DNA of 64,000 nt from Anniella stebbinsi (taxonomy: Eukaryota; Chordata; Lepidosauria; Squamata; Anniellidae): contig JARDYH010000003.1 in the NCBI GenBank assembly GCA_029215795.1, positions 256,936,562-257,000,561 on the forward strand, read 5' to 3'. Below the pieces are notes generated by a model. The model made no database searches, was not told where the DNA came from, and was given only the letters and a program-made list of their open reading frames with translations. This document shows, one piece after another, positions 20,591 to 32,269 of this stretch (positions are counted from its first letter, which is position 1; the number at the start of each line of letters is the position of its first letter). The position numbers and the translations under genes were made by a program.

Positions 20591-22990
20591 CTGTTCTGTA
20601 ACCCACTTTGTCTGACCCACCCACACTATAAACAAAGTGGAGCGGAGATACCCTCCCCACCCCACCCCTCCCTGGACGAAGCTTGATTAGACCAGTAAAA
20701 GGGCTATTAAATCTCAGTGGGTTAGATAACTGCCGGCAAGGCTTATGGAAAAAACGTCTGCATGAACAGAAGAGAGGGGTTGAAGGGTTTATCTGAAGAC
20801 TGCAGTCTGAAGTTTTAAGAGACAAAGTGAGCAGGAATCAGTGAATCAAAAGAGGCTCGGAATAAAACAGAAAGCCAGTGTGGTCTCCCAGGCTGGACTA
20901 TGGCAGGGGGACATATTCTCTCAAGTCCAACTTACCTCACAGGTTGGTTGTGAAGATAAATATGTAAACATTCTGGAATAGTGTCCATAGAGCACAAATT
21001 CGGGAGCAAGAAAATGCAGCTCAGTGTGTTTAGGAGAGCTATCATGTAATATATATCCATATCCTACTCCTCAGCCAAAATGTCTCCCAGAGTAGTTTAC
21101 ATATGATTGGTAAAACAAGACAGCCCCTATCAACAGGTTTATAATGTAAAAAGACACGATACACAAGGAAAAAGGAATGGGGAGGGAAGAGGAGAAAAAA
21201 TTAAGTCTTTCGGCAGGGTTGGTGAAATGGTCCCTCTTACCCCTCACATCTCCCTCAGTAGTCTGCTGGAATGGCTTCTGGTGGGGACAGTTGACAGAGG
21301 AGAAGCCAGTGATGGCACCGGGGAGGGGGAATCAGGGGGTGGGCACAGATGGGGCAAAGTCTATCTCTAGGTGGGCAAGATATGTCCTTTATGTTAAGAT
21401 CTTTGAAAGAAAAATAATAGTGTATTTCACATCAAAGCTTCCAAACATACCATTTCTGAAATAAATGGGGAAAAGGTTACTTTAGGCCTACACCACAGAA
21501 AGGGAAATTAATTTTAATTTTGAAAAATATTAATTTGTGGTTAGAATTTCTTTTCTTGTTTTACCATTAGGCACCCCATATATAAATAATAATTTCAGTT
21601 AATTCTCTTTCCCACATGTCAGATGTTCCCCCTTAGTGGATCATCACTGGTCTGTTGGCATCTTGAAAAGTATGTCAGTAGCTGCAAAATGAGTACCCTT
21701 TGTAAGCTCAGGAGCTGCATCTGAACTGTAGAAGAGCTATAGAGATGATAATATAGAAATGCACTTGTGTATGTTAAAATGCCTTTCCTTCAAGTCATGA
21801 CAGGAGTCCAGCAATTGGGGTGGGTGAGTGGGGTGGCAAACTCCTTGCCCCTCTCTAGTGCCACCCCTGGGAGGAGCCTTCACGGGAATGTCCCCCCATC
21901 ACTCTTTATTGTTATTGAACTTTGGGTGTTACTCCTAATATAGAATCTTCTCTTCAGTCCAATCATATTTTACTTCAGCATTATTCATGCTTCTGAAAAT
22001 ATACATTTGATGTTGCTCAGTGACTTGCAGGGTAACTTGATCCTATGCATGCCTAGTGTAGTTTGACTTGTGAACTTCGCTTGTGAACATGACTTGTGAA
22101 CATTGCCTTCCTTGAGTGATGTGATCTTTGCTCCTGCATGTGGCTGCAGAAAACCATAGATATTCACAACATCAGTATTGCACACACTAGATCACATCTG
22201 CACCATATAGAAATCCTTACACCAGATGAAGTGATCTCATTTTATCTGAATTCCAGAATGCCAAAAACTGGAGAGCAGTGAAGAACAACTTGGGATGCCT
22301 GCCCAGTTCCAAACGTAATGACGGTTAATTCCTATGCACAGGTTTGGCAGCTGAGAATCCAAGAGGATTTAATAAATGCCTCACCCTGGTGTTTAAGGCG
22401 ATTGAAAATAAGGTAGAGGAACCTGGACACTCCCAGGGGTATTGCAAATGAATTCCTGATGTTGCCATAAGGGGGAATCCTTTAACCAAGGGTGGCAGAG
22501 TTAGTCAGGCAGCAGAGAGGAGATTAAAACTGGACAGGTGCCAAGAACTATGTTAACCAGTTATAAAATTACGGGTGGGGAGGGCTACTTGTGTTTTTTA
22601 TAGGGTGCATGAATCCATTTTCAGCACCTCCAGTGGTTCCAATCTTTTCAACCTGTCATCTGATCTTGGAAGTTATGTCCCACTGATTCCACAGGGACGT
22701 CCTTTCAGGTAAGTGTGGCTTAAATTTGCAGCCTTTAGCTTTCCCCCTTATTTTCTCTTGGATTCTATGCTTGCGCCGTGCCCAGCACAATGAAGCTCTA
22801 ACCTGCACTGTGACCTTTTAGCGTAATAACAATAATAACAATGATGAGTGTTTCTTCTCTAATCTGCCCTGCCGGAGCCTGGCCCTCCCTTGCTGGGACA
22901 AACCTGCACCCATGTAGGGAAGCAAATGAAACTTGAACTGCCTCGTCCACTCTTCTCTGCGGTTTCTTGTGTTTGATAAGCAGCAAGAGC
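20591..22990. other. Unassigned, low-repeat stretch
   Basis: A short piece at about 20925-20985 (TACCTCACAGGTTGGTTGTG) resembles the body of SINE type B. Otherwise no gene or repeat was recognised. Confidence 0.4.
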
Positions 22991-23122
22991 AATTAGATGC
23001 ATATGGCTCAGATCCCCCATACCCTCTGCAACCGACTCAACTGGAAACCTCCCCACCCCATGGCTTTACAAAAAAAAAACCACCAACAACCAGAAAACCA
23101 GCAGACTGTTCCTTACAAAAAC

Positions 23123-23124
<2 letters not shown>

Positions 23125-23174
<50 letters not shown>
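23125..23174. repeat. (TA)n(CA)n compound microsatellite
   Basis: About 26 bases of TA followed by about 24 of CA. Confidence 0.95.
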
Positions 23175-23630
23175 TTTTGTCCACCATTTGTTCCCACTCT
23201 CTTGTTTGAGAGCAGTGGGTTTTCTTTTGCCTTTTACTTGTACCTTCTCTTTCCCATTCTATACTTTTTTTCCAGTGTCCCGAGCATCCTTCATTAACTG
23301 CCATATTCCTTCATGGCCTTCACCAAATTCTTATGTAGTCCATTCACTTCCCCACTGTGCTCCCAACAGTTGTACTGAAGTTTACCTGCGTAATACAATG
23401 AACAGGAGGCTGATGAGTTAAACTTCATTCATTAGCCAATTTTTATTCTGGAGTTCATAATTTTAATAAGAAGCACAAATAAGGACGATAGGGTATTTAT
23501 TCTCTTGCATGTACTTGAATTTGGAGTTGCAGCACTTATTTAGTACCTGAACTTCAATATGCAAGAAAATGTTGGTTCTATTTAAAGTAGCCTCCCCAGC
23601 AAGACTCCATTGCATGCACCTACTTGATAC

Positions 23631-23633
<3 letters not shown>

Positions 23634-23685
<52 letters not shown>
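23634..23685. repeat. (CT)n microsatellite
   Basis: 52 bases of uninterrupted CT directly before a SINE 3' end. Confidence 0.97.
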
Positions 23686-23688
<3 letters not shown>

Positions 23689-23813
23689 GATTTGTTACAT
23701 TTATTTCCCCACTTTCCCTCCAAGGAGCAGAAGGCAGCATACATAATCCTCCTACTTTCCATTTTATCCTCACAACAACCCTGTGAGGTATAGTATGCTG
23801 AGAGCCAGTGGCC
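23686..23813 (-). mobile_element. tRNA-derived SINE, type B, 3' half (interrupted copy)
   Basis: CCACTTTCCCTCCAAGGAGC, CATTTTATCCTCACAACAAC and CCTGTGAGGTA are the reverse complement of the SINE body. The 5' half resumes at 24161. Confidence 0.8.
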
Positions 23814-23942
23814 CGGTTTGCACAATCACTGCAGCTTAAACAAGACATGGTGGCTTGTTTAAGCCGCATTGTGTGCCGCTGGGCCCTATTTACTTAATTA
23901 CCCACCTGGGCATGGCTTCGGCTATGGGGCGGTATATAAATG

Positions 23943-23982
<40 letters not shown>

Positions 23983-24152
23983 TTCGAATCCAGGCGGCAT
24001 GGCTTGTTTGATGGCATAACTTGGGTTATTTGAGGGTTTCCCCTTCAAACAAGCCATGTCACCTGGGTTTGGACAGTATGACAAGCCGTGCCTGGACGGG
24101 CAATTAGGCAAATTGATTAAACTGTGGCTTGTTTAAGCTGCAATGATTGTGT
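23814..24152. mobile_element. Non-autonomous DNA element splitting the SINE
   Basis: Near its left edge CACAATCACTGCAGCTTAAA, and near its right edge the complement TTTAAGCTGCAATGATTGTG, form inverted termini. CAGTGGCC (23806-23813) and CAGTGACC (24153-24160) may be an 8-bp target duplication with one mismatch. A GGCTTCGGCTATGGGGCGGT and (TAA)n segment inside (about 23905-23985) is an L2-like tail. Confidence 0.6.
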
Positions 24153-24160
24153 CAGTGACC

Positions 24161-24358
<198 letters not shown>

Positions 24359-25411
24359 TTAAATTTTATTGCTTCAAAACTCTCTGGATGTTTCTGGAAC
24401 ATAACTGAAGTTGTGCTCCAACTGTGTTTTTTGTAAATGCAACAGTATTGCAAACTTCCAGCTTCAGGGAATAGATTTAAAATGGAAGGAGATAGCCTTA
24501 CTGCTGTCCACCACTTAGAACTTTGTGGAATTCCATATAATGAAATTTTATTTTATTTTGAAATAGAGTTAAAAATGGGGGACAACATAAAAGAAGAATA
24601 GATAACAATGCAAAATCACTAAAAGTTTTTTTAAAAAAAAACCTCATAGATTGTAATTCTTAATATATCATGATATGCTTGTGGGATGGCTAAAGTAAAA
24701 CAGCCTAAGGAGAAGTTCACTATTTAATGAAAGATTGGACATATAAGTCACATAGCATATATAAGATGTGCAAGTGTATAAGTATTAGTCAGAAAAAATA
24801 TAGACATCTGTACTTGTTCGGAATGTGATCAGAAGTTTGAAGGGGGGGGGGGAATGGGAGCCATGCCAACTTTTACAAAATTAGGGTCCCTTGATTGCTG
24901 CACTTGCTGAGTTTGTACATAATTATAGGCACCCAGATTTTATCAATCTGCTACTGTTTAGCTGGTTGTTTTGGAGACTTTCAATTACATGACTTTGCTT
25001 TACACAATTGCTTAAGAAGGTCTTTATGCAGGAATCCAGGGTCATTTGGTGCAAACTGAGGAAGAAGCATAGCTTTAGGAGTTACCATTGGTATAAAGTG
25101 GAGACATTCCTGATTGTAAAAGAAAGAAAGAAAAAGAACAACAACAAATCAACCTAAGGCCCATATACTGCTAGCTTTGTGCTCCCAGCTCAGTCCTGCA
25201 CAGGAAAGGCATGGAACGGCACTGCAAGTTTGAATAACCTGCAGAGCAATCCTAGATGTGTTTACTTAGAAGTTACATTTCAAGGGGATTTCCTCCTGGG
25301 TAAGTGTGCATAATATCACGGCCTTTAAAACAAATGAATTAGGTATGTGCTAAAAATTACATCAATTATAATAATCCCAAAACTTCCATTACATTAAAGA
25401 GAGAACTAGGG
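24359..25411. other. Unassigned AT-rich stretch
   Basis: G run at 24842-24852. About 25225-25330 (AGCAATCCTAGATGTGTTTA, CTGGGTAAGTGTGCATAA) is a diverged copy of a repeat also near 47400 and 52290. No gene seen. Confidence 0.45.
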
Positions 25412-26440
25412 AGTTCGATGGTGCTGGGTGGGGTGCTATCAGTATGCTGATGACACCCAAATATATTTCTCTATGCCTTCGACAACAGCGTCAACTAAGG
25501 ATAGTGTGTCTTCTCTGAATGAATGCTTGGAGGCGGTAATGGGCTGGATGAGGAAAAACAAACTGAAGCTGAATCCAGACAAGACGGAGGTGCTCGCTGT
25601 CAAAGCCCACAACCTGGGTTTGGAGGTGTGTCAACCAGTTCTGGATGGGGTTACACTCCCCCTGAAAGACTGTGTTCACAGCTTGGGGGTACTCCTGGAT
25701 CCGTCGCTCCAAATGACAGCCCAGATAGATGCGACAGCCAGGAGTGCCTACTATCAGCTTCGGCTGATACGCCCGCTGTGCCCGTTCCTAGAGTTGGAAG
25801 ACCTAAAGACGGTAGTGCACGCGCTGGTAACTTCGAGACTCGACTTCTGCAATGTGCTGTACATAGGGCTACCTTTGTGCCTACTCCGGAAACTTCAACT
25901 AGTTCAGAATATGGCAGCCAGGTTGGTCACCGGTACACCTAGGGGTGACCACATTACACCTGTCTTAAAATCATTCCACTGGCTGCCAATTAGTTTCCAG
26001 GCGAAGTATAAAGTGTTGGTTATTACTTTTAAAGCCTTCCATGGTTTGGGACCAGGTTACCTGCGGGATCGCCTTCTCCCATATCGCCTTCGCAGGTCCT
26101 CTGGGAAAAATTTACTTCAGCCAGAACTAGGCTGACAAGTGTGACCCAGATGACCTTCTCTTATGTCGCTCGCAGACTGTGAAATGGCCTGCCGGGAAAG
26201 ATTCAACAACTTAGCAGTCTTCTTGAATTTAAGAGAAACGTGAAGACTGATCTCTTCCAGCAGGCCTACCTAGCTGAATTTTAAGATGTTTTAATAATGT
26301 ATTCGTTTGATTTGTTTTAAATGTTTATCTATTTTATGGTCTTTGTATTTATATTTATTGTTGTTCCCTGCCTCGATCCAGAGGGAGAGGCGGGTTAGAA
26401 ATAAATATTATATATTATTACTATTATTATTATTGTTAGT
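25412..26440 (+). pseudogene. 5'-truncated L2-like LINE with reverse-transcriptase C-terminal frame
   Basis: A 235-codon frame (25428-26135) starts just before the YADD catalytic motif (CYQYADDTQIYFS). It continues with ECLEAVMGWMRKNKLKLNP, the thumb and connection region (SRLDFCN, LQLVQNMAARLVTG, FHWLPI) and LGPGYLRDRLLPY, typical of the L2 clade of non-LTR retrotransposons. A frameshift near 26080 breaks the end. The 3' region has GTTCCCTGCCTCGATCCAGA and an AT-rich (TTA)-type tail. The endonuclease and the N-terminal reverse transcriptase are absent. Confidence 0.88.
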
Positions 26441-28118
26441 ATTAATTTCTCTCCATGAGATGGCAAAATAAAATAAATGTCGCGAGCAATTAAAAATACA
26501 TATTTAAAGGAAACTCAGGAACATAATATGCACTTTCAACTATGTGTTATATTTGAACCTGTGCTATATCAGTCAATATGTAAAAGTGATACCTCCACTT
26601 CAGTCACACATGAATGTGTGTGTATCCTATGAGAAAAATCATGTGTGTGTGCATGCATGTGATGGGTGCAATGCATTTGTTGTTAGGTATGGACACGGGC
26701 AGAGGTTATCACAAGGGCTGAAACATTTAGGCACAATCCTAGGCATGTTTAGACATTAAAAAGTCCTACAATGCCCAGCATTTCCTAGCCAAAATGGACT
26801 TTTTCTGTCTAAATACGCGTAGTATTGTACCCTTATTTGATTAATCAATTTACAAACATTTTAATCGATTAAAGTGTTCCAGATTAAGAGAGCAGCAGAT
26901 TTAAATATATATTTAAGCATATATATTTCCAGTGCTTAGAAAAAATACAACTGGTGATAAGCATAATCTTAAAAGAGGAATTCCATTTTTGTCATTCATG
27001 TACAGAATCTGTTCATCTAAGATGATGTTCACTATGACACGTGTGCATCACCTAAAAGCAAAGAGCATTCTTCTTGCTTCAGAACTATTATTATGCTGTA
27101 TGCAAATTCATGCAATTTTAATCACTTGCTTAATCGATTGATGCTCATACAATCATTGGACTAAACTTTCTTAAACTGGGCATTGTTTTTTTTTCATAAC
27201 TGATTCACAAAGGCACACAGTAGCAGCATACCATGATTCGAAATGGAACACCGCAGGAATGTCTGTGCTATGAGAGATAAACAGATGATGATGTATGCAA
27301 GAGGTGTAAATATGTTCTACCACAGGTCTCACTTAATTTTCTGGCTGTCATACGGAGACAGGGCTTCAGAGAAGCACCAGAGAGCAGGGACTCAAAATAC
27401 TAGTGAGGATTTACTCACATCCTGCCTCCCACCACTTATCATGCTTTTTCTCCCAGAGAGAGGAGCCGGGTGGGTAAGAGGAATAAGTTCCAATCTCCTT
27501 GGTGAATCCACAGGTCTTGACTTCCGCTGGGGTGAGGAAAACAACGATAGAAGAGTCAGATGTTTTCAATTGTGTTTGCTTAAGATCAGCTGCCTCTCCT
27601 GATTCCAAATTCAGTTCATGCCTCCTATCTTTTTTCTCCTTTCATAACATCAGTATCTTCACCTGTGTGGCAACAAAAACAAAAATCCGAACAAGTTTGA
27701 ATGCCATGTATTTCCTATATGAAATGACAATTTAACTTGGACATTAATAAGTATAGAGCTTGTGCATTATTAGTGTATATTTTTGATGTGGCCCATTGTG
27801 TATCTAAAATTAGGAAGACTTAAAACACTTGATTTTTAATGGTTTACAAGTACCTGAGCATTCACATCTATATGTTTTGTTCTGTATTTGTAACTTTTTT
27901 GTAAAGTGTGTGTTGTAATAAAAAATTTAAAAAGGAAAAAGGTCATGGACCTACAAAACCTTCTTCTGTGTGTGGACAAAATAGTTTGTCCACATGCCTT
28001 TTTGCCCCTCCCCTCCTGTGGTCTTTTCCATTGACCCCAGGTAGAAATCTTTTCCTCTCTGACTGCCTCCACTAAACCAGCCTTCAGACTCTCTGGGTTT
28101 CAGGTATATACTATATGT
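26441..28118. other. Mostly unassigned stretch with one small palindromic element
   Basis: Apart from 26728-26833 (listed separately) nothing was identified. A small perfect hairpin GTGGACAAA/TTTGTCCAC lies near 27973-27993. Confidence 0.4.
26728..26833. mobile_element. Short palindromic MITE, GCACAATCCTAGGCATG family
   Basis: GCACAATCCTAGGCATGTTT and ATTAAAAAGTCC pair with GGACTTTTTCTGTCTAAATA and AGTATTGTACC. A left half of the same family is at about 55688-55760. Confidence 0.7.
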
Positions 28119-28120
28119 AG

Positions 28121-28756
28121 TGTGGGGGCTGGCTGTTATGCATTGGATAGGTAACCCCCATGCCCAAAGAGACCTCAACATTTCAAATAATAAAGCTGAA
28201 ATATTTACTGAAGTAAAATATTAATAAGAAAAAGCTTTAAAATCTTAATGGATACACTCACATGTACACACACACATACCACAAAACAAATAACAATATG
28301 AGTAATAGGGTGACAAAATAACCAGGAATTAACACAAACAACTAACCTAAATAGATTGTGTCCCTGTATTATCCAGATCCCTTATCCAAGCAGGATCTTA
28401 CTGTTATTGATCCGCATCTCTCAATCTTTATCTAGTTCCAGCAACTCTATTTCTTTCCCCTAAGACTCTGCTCTTCTTTTCTTCCTTCTCTCCCCCTCTC
28501 TGCCTCTTGCTTTTACCTTCTAAAATAAGATTTTTTTCTCCCTCCCTGACTCCAACCAATCAGGAAGGTAGTTTCTTGTTCATTTCTGCAAGTTTCTGTA
28601 TCCTGAGTTAAAGTTCCCCCTTTCTTCCTTTGACCTTCTGTTGAACTTTATAATCTGTTTCCTGAGCACAACTTTCTAAGCTCTACATTCTAACAAATTT
28701 TTTGACCTCTAAACTATGAACGTTTGTCTGAAGCTGACCACCACATACACACCACA
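28121..28756 (-). mobile_element. Candidate solo LTR
   Basis: On the minus strand the segment begins TGTGGTGTGTATGTGG and ends CAGCCCCCACA (TG...CA), is 636 bases, and has a TATA-like ATTATAAAG. No flanking gag or pol sequence is present, and no exact target duplication was found. Confidence 0.35.
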
Positions 28757-29320
28757 TTATGTAACCATATGATCTCCTAAAACCAAACTAACTACGAAAA
28801 GGGGAACAGTTCTGTTTCTTCACAACCAGAGACAATTTTTGTGCATTTTTCTTGCAACATGAATATTATGATTAAAAATCAAAGCAACTGATGGGCTTTT
28901 AACCTTATGAGAATTTGGAGGACCTTCCAAGATGGAATCCCTTCCTATTTAGTTAAGATGTTGCTGTATTCTATGGAAGAACAGCTTTGTATGTCATGGG
29001 CAGGACAGGATACAAATGTAGCTCAGGTAAATATATGTTGCCAATGGGGTGTTCAATATACATACATACAACTGGACAAACCTATTAGCATTGCAGCTAA
29101 ATGTGTGAGCTTAAAAAAGTCCCTGAGGTTTCATCAGGGACGTCTTAGATGGTAGGATGCTTGCTTAGTTAGACACTGTGCATGTTTAACAAATGTGCAG
29201 TGTATGCAAATGAATGTGTGACAGCTGGGATGTGGAAGGATTTTGCTGACACAAATATGCATTGTACACATATACTTGGGAATGTCATGAGTCGTTTGGA
29301 GAACTCTAGCTCAAGTGAAC
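28757..29320. other. Unassigned stretch
   Basis: No gene or repeat recognised. Confidence 0.45.
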
Positions 29321-29324
29321 ATGA

Positions 29325-29900
29325 GCACATGGAATTGTAGTGTTGGAGGGACCTTGTCCACCCCCCTGTGAAATTGTCTCCAATAGATGGCTGCTGACCC
29401 TTTGCTTGAAGATGTCCAGAAAAAAAGAGTCCACCAGCCTTCTAGGCAACTGTGAGAGGGTCAAGGGCCAATTTGCCCCCCCCCCAAGATCCCCCATACC
29501 AGCAGGCTGCACTAGAAAAAAAATAAAACAATAAATAAATAAATGCTAGTTTGCTGCTGAAATTTGCCAGCAAACTAGTGGCTACAGAGTGCTAAGAGAG
29601 CTTGTTTGATGATCCTATGGAGCATCATTTTGTTCGTAAAACTTTTTTTAAGAAAAGGGGGAGCAACACGTGACTAACCTCTTGCCAACCCCTACTCGAG
29701 ATAATTGGTTCTCATTGTTAAGAAGTAGTTTTCTAATGTTCTACCAAAATCTATCCTCCTATAACTTTTGCTCATTAAATTTAGTCCTGCTCTGTGGAAA
29801 AACTATTTGCTCTCTTCCTATGACAGCTCTGCAGGCATTTGAAGAGGTTCTTATGTCTCGGGCTTCTCTTCTCCATCCCTTTAACCTTTCATCATAGAAC
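29325..29900 (-). mobile_element. CR1 LINE 3' part, interrupted
   Basis: GGAATTGTAGTGTTGGAGGG and the far block CTCATTAAATTTAGTCCTGC, then TTTGAAGAGGTTCTTATGTC, are CR1 3' sequences in reverse. About 29510-29665 does not fit CR1; it has a hairpin CTAGTTTGCTG...CAGCAAACTAG and may be an insertion. Confidence 0.8.
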
Positions 29901-30289
29901 TCCCCCACCCCGCTACTGAATTTCTGCAATGGGTGTGCAATGTATGTTGGTGTGTGCGTGCAAGCAAGCTGGAACACGATCTATTTTTTTTAAAAAAAAA
30001 TTGGTACACTTATCTACTTTCCTAGTCCAAAATGAACAGAGCTCTACAGCGACAACGGTGCAGGGAGATATAGAAGCAACGGAAGTGCATAGAGGATCAC
30101 AGTAAGGTGCCGCAGGTTGAACACGCCTTTGTACAGGTGACACCACACACGAAGGCCGAAATGCCAGTGCATATACACACCCCTGCAAGAGCATAAAAAA
30201 ACCCTAAACAGACACTTGGATATTTGCTCGGTCTCCAACTGCACCACATTCACTCACACGTTCCAGCTAAAGGGTGCGTTTGGGTGTCA
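29901..30289. other. CpG-island shore, unassigned
   Basis: Mixed sequence leading into the CpG island. Contains a T8/A9 run near 29983-30000. No feature resolved. Confidence 0.4.
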
Positions 30290-31510
30290 CTTGCGAAAAC
30301 TCCCCTGCGGTAAGGATAACGTGTACGTGCGCGCGTGCAGCGTGTGTGCCGAGCCTGGGGTGGGAGGATCTCGTATGCTGATAAGGTAGCGTGGCGCGTT
30401 TGGCACACAGCCACCCTGTCTTTCAAAGCTCCCCTGGCGAGCAAGCTGCTGCTCCCTGAGCGGTGGTAGCGCGAGGAAAGCGGGGAAATATTTCCTCAGC
30501 AGCGGCGGCGGGAAAAGTCGGCTAGAGTAAGGCAAGGGAACGCTCGCTTTCCCGCTCGGGGAGCTGCTGCCGCCGCCGCCGCTGTCACAGTTGCGCGCTC
30601 CTCGCGAAAAAGTCGCGGTGGGCTCGAGCTGCCGAACTGAAGCGGAGACACGTGGGGAAGGCGGGCGACTACCCTCCGCCCGCCGGCTGTCCCTTCCGCT
30701 CGCCGGAGCAGCATGAGGAGGGGGCTGCCTGGCCGCGGCTAGCGTCGGCGAAGGAGGGAAGGGGGACGCCGCAGCCGAAGGAGACGCGGAGAAGGAGGAG
30801 GCAGTTCGCGCGTCCTGCCGCTGCGCTCTGAGGGGACGCCGCTGCCAGCGCCGCCGCCGCCGCCGCCTTTTCCTCTCCCCGTTGCTGCCGCGGCTGCTTC
30901 GTCTCTGGGCGCCCGCCCGCCCGCCCGCCTGCGACTCCTTCCCCGCAAGAGGGGCGCCTCCTGCTCTTGCCGCCGCGCGCGTTGCATGGGGCGCGAGCAC
31001 TCGGCGCTTCCCAGATATGGTCAAGGCGGCGTCGGGGGCGGAGGTGGCGGTGCCGGCGGCGGCGGCGGGCTCTCTGTGATCCCCGGCACCCGCGGCGGGG
31101 GGCCCGGCGGGAGGAGGAGGAAGAAGAGGGGGTAAAGGAAGGCGAGGAGGAGGAGGAGCGCTCGCCTGCTGCCCACAGCCTGCCAGCCAGCCAGCCGGGG
31201 AGCGGCGGGCGAGTCTGTCTGCAGGTAGGTAGGAGGGAAGGGGAGGAAAGCGCCTTTTGTGTCATGGCCACAGGACGTTTGGTCGCTCGGAGGGAGCCGG
31301 CTGCAGGAGCATCCGCCGCCCCACAGGATGCATGACGGGCCCGTCCGCCCTCCTCCAGCCCTCGCCGCAAGCAGCCGGGCACCTTGCGAGCTGGCGAGCC
31401 CGGGGCGAACCAAGCGTGAGGCGAGCCGCGCGGCATGAATCGGAGCGCAGGATCGCTGGGCGGGTAGGTGGGTGAGATGGTCGCTTGCTTCGCTGGCTGG
31501 GCAGCCATCA
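30290..31510 (+). promoter_or_regulatory. SLC8A1: CpG island; candidate SLC8A1 promoter and non-coding first exon
   Basis: This is the only long stretch with dense CpGs and GC-box-like runs that is not an obvious transposon. It contains repeated GCCGCC and GGCGGC tracts, purine-rich GAGGAGG runs, and no convincing TATA box. A consensus donor, GCAG then GTAGGT, starts at 31225, so a first exon could end at 31224. It lies 27.5 kb upstream of exon 2 on the same strand. NCX1 is known to use several tissue-specific first exons, one with a GC-rich promoter (brain type). Assignment to SLC8A1 is inferred from position and strand. Long reading frames here on both strands are a composition effect. Confidence 0.7.
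31225..31230 (+). promoter_or_regulatory. Candidate splice donor of SLC8A1 exon 1
   Basis: CAG followed by GTAGGT is a near-perfect donor inside the CpG island. A second GGTAGG site near 31464 is weaker. The exon start cannot be fixed from sequence alone. Confidence 0.55.
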
Positions 31511-32236
31511 CGCTCCAACGCCGGTGCTGCTGAGGGAATCCACCCTTTGCAGTGTGTGTGTGTGTGTGTAATGAACGCTCTCACGGGGAGTGAAAGCACC
31601 GAGTAGCGTAAGAGCCGGGAGAAAAGCTGAACCATTCGCAGGGATGGGTTGGATCATGCTGAGAACCTTGACGGGGCCGAATTGTCCTGGGACGAGATGC
31701 CCAGGAGAGACACGTTTGGTGTGAGATATCCTTTCTTGGAGGCCTTCAAAGAAGAAGAAGGTAGAAGAGAGGCGAAGGGGAAGAGTAGCTAGCCAGGCAT
31801 CAGGCAAGGATGCTTATGTGGTCCTCCTTAGATTGTCCACGAGTTCCTTTTCACCACCACCCCTCCTTTGCACGCTGCTCAGCAAACACACCCACTTACC
31901 CTCCCTCTGGTTGCTACTACCTGTGTGGCTGTCCGGGGTGGAAACTTCTCAAGTACTCCTGCTGTTTCGGGGCTTCTCCCCTGAGACCCAGGGACCTGTT
32001 GCTGCAGAGGAGGTAAAAGGGTTTCGAGCGCTGGAGGGGCTTTTAATGTGTGGCTTTTGGGGATCGTGTTCGAGGTGGGATCACGCCGGTTTCCTTTGGC
32101 GTGTCGGCTGTGACAGCGCTGCAGCCGGCCTGATAAATGGTTTGGCGTGGCTTGGAGCTGAGATTTGTATTTCCCTCTTCCATCGAGGGGAGGGAGGGAA
32201 ACTAGCAAGTGTGTTTTAAGGAAAATAATTTAACGG

Positions 32237-32269
<33 letters not shown>

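Noticed and set aside
25428..26135. A YADD-containing protein as a possible host gene
   Set aside because: It has the structure of an L2-like LINE with 3' tail and sibling copies in the window, so it is a retrotransposon fragment.
30287..31635. Long arginine-, alanine- and serine-rich frames on both strands in the CpG island (up to 280 codons)
   Set aside because: Stop codons are rare in GC-rich DNA. The frames overlap each other on both strands and show no known domain.
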